Positions 24,320-34,199 of a stretch of DNA of 64,000 bases are shown one piece after another; the first letter of the stretch is position 1, and the number at the start of each line of letters is the position of its first letter. The translations under genes were made by a program, and so were the position numbers. The notes under the pieces are model-generated. The model was not told the origin of the DNA, did not search any database, and saw nothing but the letters and a program-made list of their open reading frames with translations. The stretch comes from Eulemur rufifrons (Eukaryota > Chordata > Mammalia > Primates > Lemuridae). The DNA lies in the NCBI RefSeq assembly GCF_041146395.1, contig NC_090986.1, positions 39,964,001 through 40,028,000 of the forward strand, written 5' to 3'.

Positions 24320-25590
24320 TTGCAGCAGTAATGTACCCTGGCAGCGCTTACTTGTCAGGCCTTTAACTCCACTTTAGAATTTAGCTGCCTCCACACCATT
24401 GTCTGGGCTCTCACTACAGGGTGGGGGGTGGGGGTCAGGGGCTTCCCGTTCAGCACTGAGGTTTGTAACCTTGCTGAAGCATTGAGATAGAAATTTAGCT
24501 CAAAAAATACCTATTGGATTCCTCCTACTGCAAAGTTCTACACGAGGGGCAAATAAACAATAAACTCTGAAGGAACTTATAGAATAGTTGAGGAAACAAG
24601 ACAAATGCAAAACTTGTTTAACAAGGCTAATCACGGTACTAAAATACTATGATTCCACATCTGTACTTCTTTCCTGTTTTCATTATCCCATTTCTAGCTA
24701 TCTTTTTAAAAAATCTAGATGACATTCATCTATCATTTAAAGCTCCAGATAAAATACACTCCTTTCAGCATCCTTCCATCCTAAAGCTAGAATTAATTTA
24801 CTTCCCTACTCCTTGCTTGTTTTTACTTCTCAAACACTAAGCACGATTTTTTTTTTTTTAATACAAAGCCATTCAAAGATGAGACAGATATAAGAACTGC
24901 TAAGTAGATGAAAGATAGACTACCGGGATGATAGGATTTAGAAATGATTTTGTCAGGACTATAAATTAGGCAAACCCTTCAAATTGAGAATGAAAAGGAT
25001 AAAACTTAATAGGAATCAGGGTGCATGGGCACATATATTTCTGGAGCATTTTCTTAGATGGGGTCGGTGGAATCGCTTGGAACAGAGGACTCAGCAACTG
25101 TTACATTTTTATAGATAATAATGATAAGATAGGACATTTTCACAATTATATCATATTCAAGAATTATCTTTTTAACAAAGTAAATCTGGGGAGAAAAAGA
25201 AAAGCCATTAAGTGACCACTGTAGAGAGATAAAGGTGCACCTTTAGGGTGTGTGAGGAATCAACAAAAGAATAATTTTTAAAAATTCTTTTGCATTAAGA
25301 TTTGGCTCTGATGTAACTGTTGAGAACAAAAATTTGGGAATGACTCTGGCTTGTGAATACTTGCCTATCTTCTGTTAATTCTACTTTCACAGAAAAAAGA
25401 ATGAACTAGATTACTACTTGTCCGTGTAACTAAAAGATATTGTACACAGACAAATCCTAATGACAAAAAATCCAAAGTAAGATCGCTAAAGGGACTTCTA
25501 ATTCGGATGGCACTCTTTCTCAAATTATGAATTAACCAGCACTATTCACAGTAAATCTTCATGTTGGCAGCAAAGACTTGGGGAAAAGGT
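24320..25590. other. Apparently unique DNA upstream of the promoter
   Basis: No repeat family is recognised. A 12-base T run lies near 24847. The open frames 24649-24840 and 25021-25215 are AT-rich and without motif, so I treat them as chance. Confidence 0.4.
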
Positions 25591-26215
25591 AAAAGGAGTG
25601 CGAACCACTCTTCCTCTAGCGATGGAAACATTTCCTCTTTCTTTCAGATCCTACCTGGTTCTCTCACCTGGAGGGAACCTGAAGTCGAACGCCGCTGCTG
25701 ACAAGACAGCCTCCCCGGCACTTTCCTTACTCTTCCTCAAGCTGCTAGTAAAACCCGGAGAAGTGGATTCCCTTCAGATTCTGCACAACCCGACAGCCCC
25801 ACACCCAAAGCCCGGAGGCTGAGGGAGTGGTGGCGGAGGGGGGGTGGCGGTGTGGGTGAGGAAGGAAGGGCTGGTGTTACTGAGCATGTGCGAGGAGTGG
25901 CGCATGCTCGGTGCGGCCGTCAGCTTCCCATTGCGGGTAGCCCCGGCGGTGGCAGCGGTGGTGGTGGCGGCGGCAGCGGCAGCGGCGGCACCGCCTCCTC
26001 CTCACACTCCCGGGGTGGCGGGGTTAGATGAGCGGCCCCAGTAGCTGCGAGGGCGGTGCGGGGGGGAAGAGGAGGAGGAGAAGGAGGAGGAGAAGGAGAT
26101 CGCTGTCTTTGTAGTCTTCCAGCTGCGGGAGCCGGAGGCCGCCACCGGAGCAGTCGTCGTTGGAAAAGGGCTGTGTGTGCGCGCGCGTGTCTGCCCGCCC
26201 GGCCCGCGGGGACGA

Positions 26216-26239
26216 GGCGGCGGCGGCGGCGGCGGCGGC
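26216..26239 (+). repeat. (GGC)8 trinucleotide repeat in the 5' UTR
   Basis: Eight perfect GGC units end 4 nt before the first ATG. In the frame of the protein the run would read as alanines, but no in-frame ATG lies upstream, so it should be untranslated. Confidence 0.95.
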
Positions 26240-26243
26240 GAGG

Positions 26244-26545
26244 ATGATGATGTGCGCAGCGACTGCGTCCCCTGCCGCCGCTTCCTCGGGGCCCGGCGGG
26301 GAGGGATTCTTCCCAGCCGCCACCTTCTCTTCCTCCCCGGCGCCGGGGCCGCTGTTCATGCAGGTTCCCGAGGGCTCCGTGGCTGCTGCGGGGCTGGGGC
26401 TGGGACTGCCTGCCGCGGACTCCCGGGGTCACTACCAGCTGCTGCTGTCAGGCCGGGCCTTGGCCGACCGCTACCGGAGGATTTACACAGCTGCGCTCAG
26501 TGACAGGGACCAGGGGGGCAGCAGCGCTGGACACCCGGCCTCCAG
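26244..26545 (+). CDS. MYCBP2: MYCBP2 exon 1 (coding start; E3 ubiquitin ligase, residues 1-100 and part of 101)
   Basis: First coding exon of the giant RING-Cys-relay E3 ligase MYCBP2 (PAM/PHR1). The family ubiquitinates threonine or serine, works with FBXO45 and SKP1, and controls axon growth, synapse formation and NMNAT2 turnover in neurons. The exon opens with three consecutive ATGs (26244, 26247, 26250); the first has A at -3. An in-frame TAG at 26112-26114 and the absence of any in-frame ATG between it and 26244 support this start. The peptide begins MMMCAATASPAAASSGPGG and is Ala/Gly/Pro/Ser-rich and probably disordered to about residue 60. A more ordered segment, LLLSGRALADRYRRIYTAAL, spans residues 66-85. 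The exon ends at a strong donor CAG|GTGCGT and leaves 2 nt of an Arg codon, completed by exon 2. I recognise the gene from family knowledge of this N-terminus; the catalytic domains lie far outside the window. Confidence 0.95.
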
Positions 26546-28540
26546 GTGCGTCTCCAGGGTGCCCTTCCTTGCGCCACATGCCGCGTGTGCAGCGGGGTGT
26601 GTATGTGTGTATGTACGTACATAGGTATTTACTGAGTTTTCGATTAGCTCCTGATGCTGGATGGTGAGAGTACTTATCGAGATAGGAGGGTGCGGTGGCT
26701 GCAGTTTCTGCTCTAAGTGTGTGTGGTCTATGGCGGTGGCTAGTGAGGATGGTGGGGTAGCGTGTGATGCTAGAAAAGGTGATTGTGCTGGTCGGTTATG
26801 ACACGTGTGTGTATTGTTGAGGGAGGAGGAGGCATGGGTAGAGGGTAAGAGTGTGATACACGAAGAGAATTTGCAAGAGTGGTGAGGGAAGTGGTGTTTC
26901 CAGTGTCTCTGCCGCAATGTTATTTGCACGTCCCCCCTTCTCCCATGACATTCCTTCCTCCCCTTTTGATCCCTCTTAAAAGAAATTTACCTTTCACTCA
27001 GGGGAGCAACGGTATAGGTTAAGGATAGTGTCGTATTTATAGGATGAGTTTTAGATAATCACGCTGGGGGATAGGCATGAGGTTTGGTTTTAAGAGATTT
27101 ATGAATGAGGGATGCAGATAGAGATTTATATAGACGTGAAAGATATCTGACTGGTTTTTAGAGCTGTACTTCGATAACTGGGCCTTTTAGTCTTATAGAA
27201 ATGAGGTTGCAGCTGCTCTTGTGTTCTGATGTCCCATCAGCCATTTCTGTGCATCTTCTTTTCTATTTCTTGTGTTACCTATAGACTTTAGAGAAGAGGG
27301 GGTTTTGTAGGGAAAAAGGGAAAGCTGAAGAACTTCAAAATATGACAGCTGTTATAGTGTTCCACTGCCACCAGCTATTAAATTTAAGTAGCTCCTAGAT
27401 CTCTTCCAGTTAGGCTAGCTGCACCTTCAGCTTCCTTGATGTAGATGTTAGATTACTTTCATTTTCTTTTTCTTAAAATGTGGGTGCCTTTTTTGCTAAG
27501 GGCTCTCCTATTGTTTTCTTTTCCTTGCCTATACGTGCACCTACCCTGAAGGATGGTGTCTGACTTGCTTCACCAGCTTTGACAGTGGTAATTGGGAGTT
27601 GGCTTCATGTTTTTTCCCACAGCTTCTTGCAATACGTGGGGAAAGTATAGTAGGATTTTGTCAAATGTGTTAAAGAGTTTATTGTATTTATTGAAAGTGC
27701 AGTTTATTAGGCAATAGCCAGATGTCTTTTTCTTCCATCGTGAAAGGGGCTAGGACTAGGCTGTAAGTCAGGTATTTGTAGTTTATTAGTATGAATCCTG
27801 TCTCATCCATTGTAGAGAGTTGTAAAGATGGAGCTTTGTTCACACTTTTTCTGAGCAAACCAGTCTTTTTATGTCTGTGATTGTTTACAGGGTTGGGCAC
27901 ATGAGTACTTTAATCATATGGATGTAAATGTGTGTAACTGGCCTTTGCTGTCTGAACTAAAGGCCAGAATGGCACAAAGCTGTTTCTTGCTATTGTTTTT
28001 GAAAATAGCACAAAACCACATTAGACAGTTTGCTTTGATAATTAGGCATAATTTTGATCTGTGAGTTTCTAAATTATGGAACTGTAGGTATGCCTTTACA
28101 AACCCCTCTCAAAGAATTTATTTTGTATGTTGTTTCCAGACTTATGCAATAATTTAGGACTGGTATATTCCTGTTATGACTTTCTACTGCTATACTTGTG
28201 TAATAATATGATTTCTGTGTATCTAGAACTATATTAATTTTAGACAAAATTAATATAGGTTAATCTCATACATAAAAATTGTGAATGATTTTTAGTCTTT
28301 GGTCCATTTGTGTACAAACTATCAGTGAAAAGTATGAAGAATTAGTTCAGGTATTTCAAGAAATACTCATGGAAACCAACCTTATGTTGTATGATACTGC
28401 TTGCTAATGCTTGTTCACAGCATTGTTTATTACAGTTTACATGATCTTATTATGAAGAATAGTCTGCAACTGCTCTTTACTGATGATTTGATTAAGAATT
28501 CAATCACATTTTTTTATTAAAGATGATGGGAAGGTAGAGC
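26546..28540 (+). other. MYCBP2 intron 1, 5' part: mostly unique sequence
   Basis: The first 100 bp after the donor contain a gtgtgtatgtgtgtatgtac low-complexity patch (about 26598-26620). From there to about 28.5 kb I recognise no transposon. Repeat-poor DNA just inside a long first intron often holds regulatory elements, but no specific site can be supported. Confidence 0.5.
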
Positions 28541-29150
28541 CGGGATTTAGGCTCTGAATAAATGATATAATTATTTGTATAGGAGCACTAGTTGAGTTAG
28601 AGGAGAAGATGAGATCATTCAGAGACAGAACGGAGCAAGAATAGAGCATGAAGCTGTACTGAGCATCAAGTTTAAGGGTGTGAGAGGAGACAGTGAAGGA
28701 AAAAAGAAAATCAGAAAATTAAGAAGAGATCCATGAGACAGTAGCACCTCTGGCTGTAGGAAAGTGGATTGAAAATTCTCAGAAGTGTTAAGTACTGAAG
28801 AAAATGAGAACAGTTTTCAGGTCACTGGTAACTTTGGAGGAAGTGGTCAGAGTACAGGGATGTGGTGAGGAGTGAATGGAGTGTGTTGGGGTAACTTAGG
28901 GGGGATTCAGGGTTGAGGGAAGGATTTTCAAGTGTAGGAGGGTGAGATACTCAAATGTGGAGGATAAATGGACAAGGAGGGAGTGAAGAAGTGAGAGAGA
29001 GAAGGGATAATTAACAGGGAGAGGTCAAAGGGAGATCTCAGGGACAGATTTAAGATCAGTGGAGAGGTTAGCCATTTAAAAAAGATAGGGGCAAGTCTTC
29101 CTTTAATATAGAAGGGGAAGAGGTGGAAGAGGTAAGTATTTATAAATATA
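28541..29150 (+). repeat. Purine-rich old repeat, unassigned
   Basis: GA-rich text in the style of an old mammalian interspersed repeat (gaagatgagatcattcagag, ggtcactggtaactttggag). Related-looking stretches occur near 31.0, 44.4, 56.2 and 63.6 kb. Family not assigned. Confidence 0.35.
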
Positions 29151-29154
29151 AAGA

Positions 29155-29260
29155 CTGGGAGTTTATTGAGGGTAGGAACCATAGCCTTTTCATTTTTGTA
29201 ATCCCAAGGTCTAGCACAGTTTTTGACATTCATTCTGTAAACATCAAGTACCTATTGGGT
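29155..29260 (+). repeat. L2 3' end (sense)
   Basis: Reads like the L2 tail: gagggtaggaaccatagcc, tctagcacagtttttgac. Short and diverged. Confidence 0.5.
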
Positions 29261-29640
29261 GCCAGGCACTATTGTACATGTTGAAGATGTAGCAGTGAAC
29301 AAGATAGACAAGGTCTCTACTGTCTTGGAATGTCTATTCTAATGGGAGAAACAAACAACTGAAATTTCAGTTAGTGATAAGTAACTATGAAGGAAATAAA
29401 ACTTATTGCATGTGATGGAGCAATTTGTACTGGGGTTATTTTAGGTGATGTGGTCAGGAAAGGTCTCTTTGGGAGTTGGCATTTAAGTCAAATTTTAATG
29501 ATGAAGAATCAGATCCAGAGGAAGAGTGTTTTAGGAGATTATAAAGGCTCTGAATTGGGAACAAGCTTGTGTTCAGGAAACAAAAACATGGCAAATGTGT
29601 TCCGTCAGTGTTGAATGAATTATACTATGAATTATGCTTT
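29261..29640 (+). repeat. Unassigned old interspersed repeat
   Basis: The opening gggtgccaggcactattgta and following gcagtgaacaagatagac, then ggtgatgtggtcaggaaagg, form a recurring ancient mammalian pattern. The open frame 29387-29614 is part of it and shows no domain. Confidence 0.4.
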
Positions 29641-29699
29641 AGGTGTAGGGTTGAGAAACTGAGGGATTCAAGCCTAATGGAGTCAGCAACTTTAATGGC

Positions 29700-29905
29700 A
29701 TTCTAACAAAGTGGTCAAGAACTTGGATACAGAAACTAGACTGGTTTTCAATCCTGGTTTTGTCATTTGCTAGTTGTGTAACCTTGGGTACACATCTGTG
29801 CCTCAATTTTCTTACTGTAGAATGGGGATAATAATAATGTGGATTGTTTTGTAGATTAAATGAATTAATATATGTGCTTGACATATTAAGTGCTATAAAC
29901 GTTAG
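29700..29905 (+). repeat. MIR (sense)
   Basis: In MIR order: tttcaatcctggttttgtca, tagttgtgtaaccttgggta, tgtgcctcaattttcttact, gaatggggataataataatg and the gtgctataaacgtt end. Confidence 0.8.
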
Positions 29906-30171
29906 TTATTTTTTGTGCTGAGAATGAGGGGTTGGGGACTTGAAGAGAAGGCAAGGATCATGTCTTGCTCTTCTATTTTTGGTCTCAATGATGGTATAGA
30001 ATGTGGGAATAACTCTTTGATTTATTCAGTAACTGAATAAATATGTTTATGGATGAATGAGGCGAGTCAAAATTGGAACATTCTCTTGGGGAAAAGGGTT
30101 GGATGGGAAGTGAATAAAGGAATATTTGATCAGTTCTGAATATGAATGGTGGTATAGCCATACACTTGGGA

Positions 30172-30375
30172 AGCACCATAGCACAGTGGCTAAATGTTGG
30201 GGCTCTGGAAGCAAACTGCCTTAGTGCAAATCCTGTTCTATCTTTTTCTATCTGTGTTAAATTGGGCAAGTTAATTAGATTTTGTCTTTTTCTTGTAGCC
30301 TTATAGAGTTTTCAAAAGGACATTATGTTTGCACATGGTAAGTGCCCATTAAATGTAAGCTGTTGTTATTATTAT
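30172..30375 (+). repeat. MIR (sense)
   Basis: A near-complete MIR: catagcacagtggctaaatg, ttggggctctggaagcaaac, attgggcaagttaattagat, then ggtaagtgcccattaaatg. The tRNA-derived head is visible but it is not a tRNA gene. Confidence 0.8.
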
Positions 30376-31540
30376 TAAAGTCATACTTAAAATTCCAATC
30401 AGCATGATATTGTAAGCTTTTCTGTTCAAAAGAGAAATGGAGAAAACTAGTTGAGTTGATTCAGGGTTAAAGTGTGACTGGAGGTAAAAGAATAAAGAAA
30501 TTAAAGGTGATGTTTGGTCATATGGTAAAAAGAAAAGTGATGCCAGGAGGGAACTGATAGACAGGGAGATAAAGGAGTCAGGGTATCTGGGTCTTGAAGT
30601 GGTGGAAGAACAACCTTAGTGGAAACAATAGATGAGATTTCTTCTCTAAACTGAACCCACTTTGTTCCTTCAGCTGCTTTATCTCATTCTTGTTAGAAAT
30701 GGCATTAATATTTGTGTCTATCCTTCAGGTGCATGGGATTTTGGTTATAAGAGGTTAAGTAGTCAATTCAACAAATGTTCAGGGATTATTACTTGGCACT
30801 AACCATTGGTCCTATAAAGATTTACCTAGACTTGAGTTTATTGTCTATCTGGGGATTTAAGATCAAAAGGCAGAGACTTATAGAAGTGTTAAATGAAATG
30901 ATGAAGAAAGCATGACCTGTTAGGACAAAGGCATGCCATTCTGGGCCAGCTCAAAGCAAGAGCAGAAGGGAGAAAGCACAGTTTGGTGTGTATGTAATGG
31001 TAAGAATTCTGTTAGAACTAGGATACAGGTTTTGAGGGAGAGAATTCATTCTGGAAGTGGAGGCTTTGACCAGAGGGTAGGGCATCTTAGAGAGCAAGGT
31101 ACAAATTAGATTTTTTTCAGTAGACACTGATCATCCCTGATGATTTTGAGCTGTGAAGAGACATTACTATAGGAGTATGTAAGGGAGTAATAACAGGATT
31201 GAATCAGTATATCTATATTTGTAGATAGGTTGTAATTTTCTTCTATATATAGCTGTTAAAATATGTTAATATATAATATAGCTGTTACATTTGTGGGATC
31301 CTATAAACACACGTTAAGGCAAAAACTTCTCTGTTGGCTACTGGTAGGTAGAAATGTGAAATGAGTTAGTCTCCCAGCTCAGGAGAAGAGAAAAATGTTT
31401 CCTAGGGGCTTAAAAAGAAAATAAAGATGTTAATTTAAAAATACTTTTGCATCTTAAAATATTTGTTTAAAATATCAACAGAATAGTCTCTCTCTTTTTT
31501 TTCTTCCAAAAAAACAGGTTAACCATTCGGGTTTTTAGGG
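30376..31540 (+). other. Intron 1 DNA with old unassigned repeat material
   Basis: The segment at about 30780-31190 has the recurring GA-rich ancient-repeat style (ggccagctcaaagcaagagc and surroundings). No splice-flanked open frame and no named element elsewhere. Confidence 0.35.
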
Positions 31541-31544
31541 TAGG

Positions 31545-31745
31545 GGCTAGGCTAATTGAGGTTTAATTTACATATGATGAAATTTACCCTCTTTAAATGT
31601 TCATTTGAAGACGCTTGGAACTGTCAACAGAATCAGGTATAGAACATTTCCCTCACTTCAAAAAGTTTCTTCAGGTCCTCCTACCCCTAGCACTTGGCCA
31701 CCACAAATCAGTTTTCTGTCACTAATATTTTACCTTTTAAAGAAT
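31545..31745 (-). mobile_element. Old L1 3'-end fragment (antisense)
   Basis: The text gaggtttaatttacatatga, aaatttaccctctttaaatg and ccaccacaaatcagttttct is the complement of an old L1 3' end. A second related copy lies at about 48.88-49.33 kb. Confidence 0.6.
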
Positions 31746-32329
31746 GTCATGTAAATCTAGCTCCTTAAGGGCAGGGCCCCCCAGATATTTCATCTTTCTG
31801 TCTTCTATCCCTGTATATTCTGTAAATGAAAGTTAGGCTTCATTAGGTGGTAGACATTTTTTGGCAAGAATATTTTTTATATAGTGCTAAGCACTGTATA
31901 TTGCATCCCATCTAGAGGTCATCAGGTTGTCTCACTATTTAATGATGCAAAGTCTGATTACTTGGGCAAGATGGTACCCACTAGACCTCTCCATGGTAAA
32001 TGTACGCTTTTTCCATTTGTAATGAGCAAGTAATCACAGGGTAATAACTTCAGCACATTGTGAATATCTTTCACCTAATGGTTTTATTAGCATCCTTTGG
32101 TAATTCTTGTCTGAGGCAATAATTTCATTATGGGTTTCAAAATGATTTCTAAAAATAATTCTATTACTTCTTCTATATTTATTAGTTGGTGCTCTTCTGC
32201 AGAGAAGAGTTTTCCCTCATTGACTGGCGATGAACTGTAATTCCTCCTAAGAAAGCAGGGTAAATGCTTAATTCTCTCTGCTCATTAACCAAATTGGCAT
32301 AGTACTCAATGGTGGTGTGGTGGGTGTCA

Positions 32330-32853
32330 TGATTAGCCACCCACATTCTCCTTTTCAGGCACACGTTTCCCTCGCTATTGGGCATATTGGCAGGTAAAAC
32401 TGATTGCAGCTAAATCCCTCTCCAGGTGTTGCGTTGTGCCAGCAGAACTGCCTCCCCCAAAGTCATGCCTCCTCTTCAGGTGCAGTCTACATCTAGTATC
32501 TATGCACTGTGGTATTGTAAATGCCTCCCTGGGGAACCTGCGGCCTCAAGGTTTTATTAAAAGAATTTGTTCTGTAAAATTTGGATTCAGTCAAAAGGCT
32601 GTACTCAAGGATGCAAAAGGCCACATGTGGCCCTGAGGCCACAGGTTCCCCACTCTGTCCCAACACCAGAGCACCCCATGGTACTGGTTGAGGTCTTCCT
32701 GTGACTGTGTTGCAGTTCAGCTCCTTCCTCTGCTCGGTCTTACATCTTTCACTCTCCCACAGTGGTTGATTTAGCGGGCACTCTGCAGTAAACTGCTGGT
32801 GTGCAAATCTGCATTTCAGAGTGTGTTTCCTTGGAACCCTACTACCCAAGACA
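32330..32853 (+). mobile_element. ERVL-type LTR, sense (5' LTR of a truncated provirus)
   Basis: The right end is fixed: cctactacccaagaca at 32838-32853, with the CCCAAGACA-type terminus of ERVL LTRs, followed at once by a primer-binding site. The left end is approximate. The LTR is interrupted by a small hAT-like element at 32530-32652. Confidence 0.65.
32530..32652. mobile_element. hAT-like non-autonomous DNA transposon with terminal inverted repeats
   Basis: The 22-bp ends are near-perfect inverted repeats: left end tggggaacctgcggcctcaa..., right end ...ctgaggccacaggttcccca, about two mismatches. The interior reads ttgttctgtaaaatttggat, text I associate with hAT relics in mammals. No clear 8-bp target duplication is left. 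It sits inside the ERVL LTR. Confidence 0.75.
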
Positions 32854-32855
32854 CT

Positions 32856-32870
32856 TGGTGCCAGGAGTGG
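32856..32870 (+). other. Retroviral primer-binding site (tRNA-Leu type)
   Basis: tggtgccaggagtgg lies 2 nt after the LTR end. It is complementary to the 3' end of tRNA-Leu including CCA, the primer that gives ERV-L its name. Confidence 0.8.
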
Positions 32871-33080
32871 TCTGAGGAAGTAGACTTTAAAATGAGATTT
32901 TGGAGCTGGTGTATTGGCTGGTTTGTTGGCAATGAGAAGCCCATCCTGGTGGTAGATGGAGTACTGATACCAATAACCCTTGGCATGTGCTGTAGCTGTG
33001 TGACTGTTGAAACTTTTGCTGGTGATGAATTGAATTGCTATTTTTGTGGAAGGGAATGCACTGGTGGGTACACTATCTTA
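32871..33080 (+). mobile_element. ERVL leader / start of interior, degraded
   Basis: It contains ctttaaaatgagattttgga and caatgagaagcccatcctgg, matching the leader of the minus-strand ERVL at 18504-18594. The open frame 32799-33089 spans the LTR end and leader and is therefore not a cellular gene. Confidence 0.7.
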
Positions 33081-33650
33081 GGCTTTTGAGAGATTCAGGG
33101 AAATTATTAATTATAAGGACAGTAATCAGATGGCTCTCAGTAGCATTGATAGATTGGAGAAAGATGATGTAAGGCCAAAGATAATTGGGGGCAAAATGTG
33201 AAAGGAGATTTCTATAGTATTATGTAAAGAAACACATCTGTGGTAAGAGGAAAGAAGCTGAGGATTAGGCCAAGACTTAATTTTAAGGGTAGAATAGCTC
33301 CAGGGTGGGTTCAATTCTCAACAAGTCCGCTATGCCGTGGTCATTGCTCTCTGGTCAGGAAGTAGTCCTTATCATTAGGATGGGTCATCTGAGTAGATGC
33401 ACTTGAAAACCTTGAAACCCCAAATTCCTCCTACCCCTCTGGGTCTGCAGAAGTGGACTACTTCTATTGGCTAGAGGGGTGCTTGTGTGAAGACTATGCA
33501 AAAGACTGTACTGCCCCTCCTACCCCCTTCTAGTATCCTCTCCCCTACTGGGTATCACCAAATCAGTAATTAGGGTTAAGTCACAATAAAATACTGGGAG
33601 ATGCTGGATTTGCTAAGAGATGAAGGGACTGTACACAGGCACACATACAT
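33081..33650 (+). other. Intron 1 DNA, nothing firmly recognised
   Basis: It may include residual ERVL interior but shows no identifiable domain. Confidence 0.3.
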
Positions 33651-33653
33651 ACA

Positions 33654-34020
33654 GAGTGGTTCCCAAACTGTGCACTGAGGCACCACAACACCACAGCAGA
33701 CACACAGGAATACCATGGGATGGTTCAGAATTTCAAAGAAAGCACAGCAATGTCTGTCACAAACTGCTGGCTGGAAGTAGTTCAAGTTTTGTCAGTAGAT
33801 CAAGTTTTGTCAGTAGATCATGCTATATTCCTCTTGATGATGTCATATCTTTGCAAAGTTGGATTTTTAGTAGTTGTGATACAAATCAAGCACTGCATAA
33901 AAATTGGTGTGGAACAGGAAAGGAGGTTTGTGTGTTCAATTTGATTTCAAGTTTGGGAAGTTACTCAGTATCTAACAGGTGCACATATCCTATTATCAAG
34001 TAATTGTGGTTATTTAAGAA
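33654..34020 (+). mobile_element. hAT-type DNA transposon fragment with an 18-bp tandem duplication
   Basis: It opens with gagtggttcccaaactgtgc and gaggcaccacaacacc, the style of hAT (Charlie/Zaphod-like) termini. The 18-mer tcaagttttgtcagtaga is perfectly duplicated in tandem at 33782-33799 and 33800-33817. Open frames here (33620-34003) are element-derived. Confidence 0.5.
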
Positions 34021-34199
34021 TGAAACAAAAAATACTTTTTCTTCCAATTTATGTGCATTATTTTTTCAAGTGTCTAGTCAGTTGTTAGAATATAAATTCT
34101 TATTAATTATTTGGATCTAACTACTTAGTAAACACTACTGTTAGGTATTTCTTTTGGCCTACGAATACATGGAAAAATTACTGATGATAGATGTGTAAG

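Larger units (their letters stand above)
25591..26640 (+). promoter_or_regulatory. MYCBP2: MYCBP2 CpG-island promoter and 5' UTR
   Basis: GC and CpG content rise sharply from about 25.6 kb and peak at 25.9-26.5 kb around exon 1. There is no TATA box or well-placed initiator, which fits a dispersed CpG-island promoter. Visible elements are a 10-bp inverted repeat, gagcatgtgc (25882-25891) and gcgcatgctc (25900-25909). The right arm differs from the NRF1 consensus core GCGCATGCGC by one base. There are GCA/GGC trinucleotide runs at about 25950-25992, a (GGA/GAA)n purine tract at 26061-26099 and (GGC)8 at 26216-26239. The transcription start cannot be read from sequence; it probably lies between about 25.85 and 26.15 kb. 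Confidence 0.8.

Noticed and set aside
25920..26432. 170-codon open frame on the minus strand opposite MYCBP2 exon 1
   Set aside because: It arises from GC-rich trinucleotide repeats read in antisense (long Pro/Arg/Leu runs). It has no domain and overlaps a supported coding exon.
26483..26929. 148-codon minus-strand open frame across the exon 1 donor
   Set aside because: Low-complexity His/Ser/Thr-rich translation of CA/GT-rich intron DNA, without splice or promoter support.
30172..30260. tRNA-like head
   Set aside because: It is the tRNA-derived 5' part of a MIR, too diverged for a functional tRNA fold or A/B boxes in a real tRNA gene.
32493..32849. 118-codon minus-strand open frame and the overlapping plus-strand frame at 32799-33089
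   Set aside because: Both lie in an ERVL LTR and leader plus a hAT relic; they are not cellular genes.
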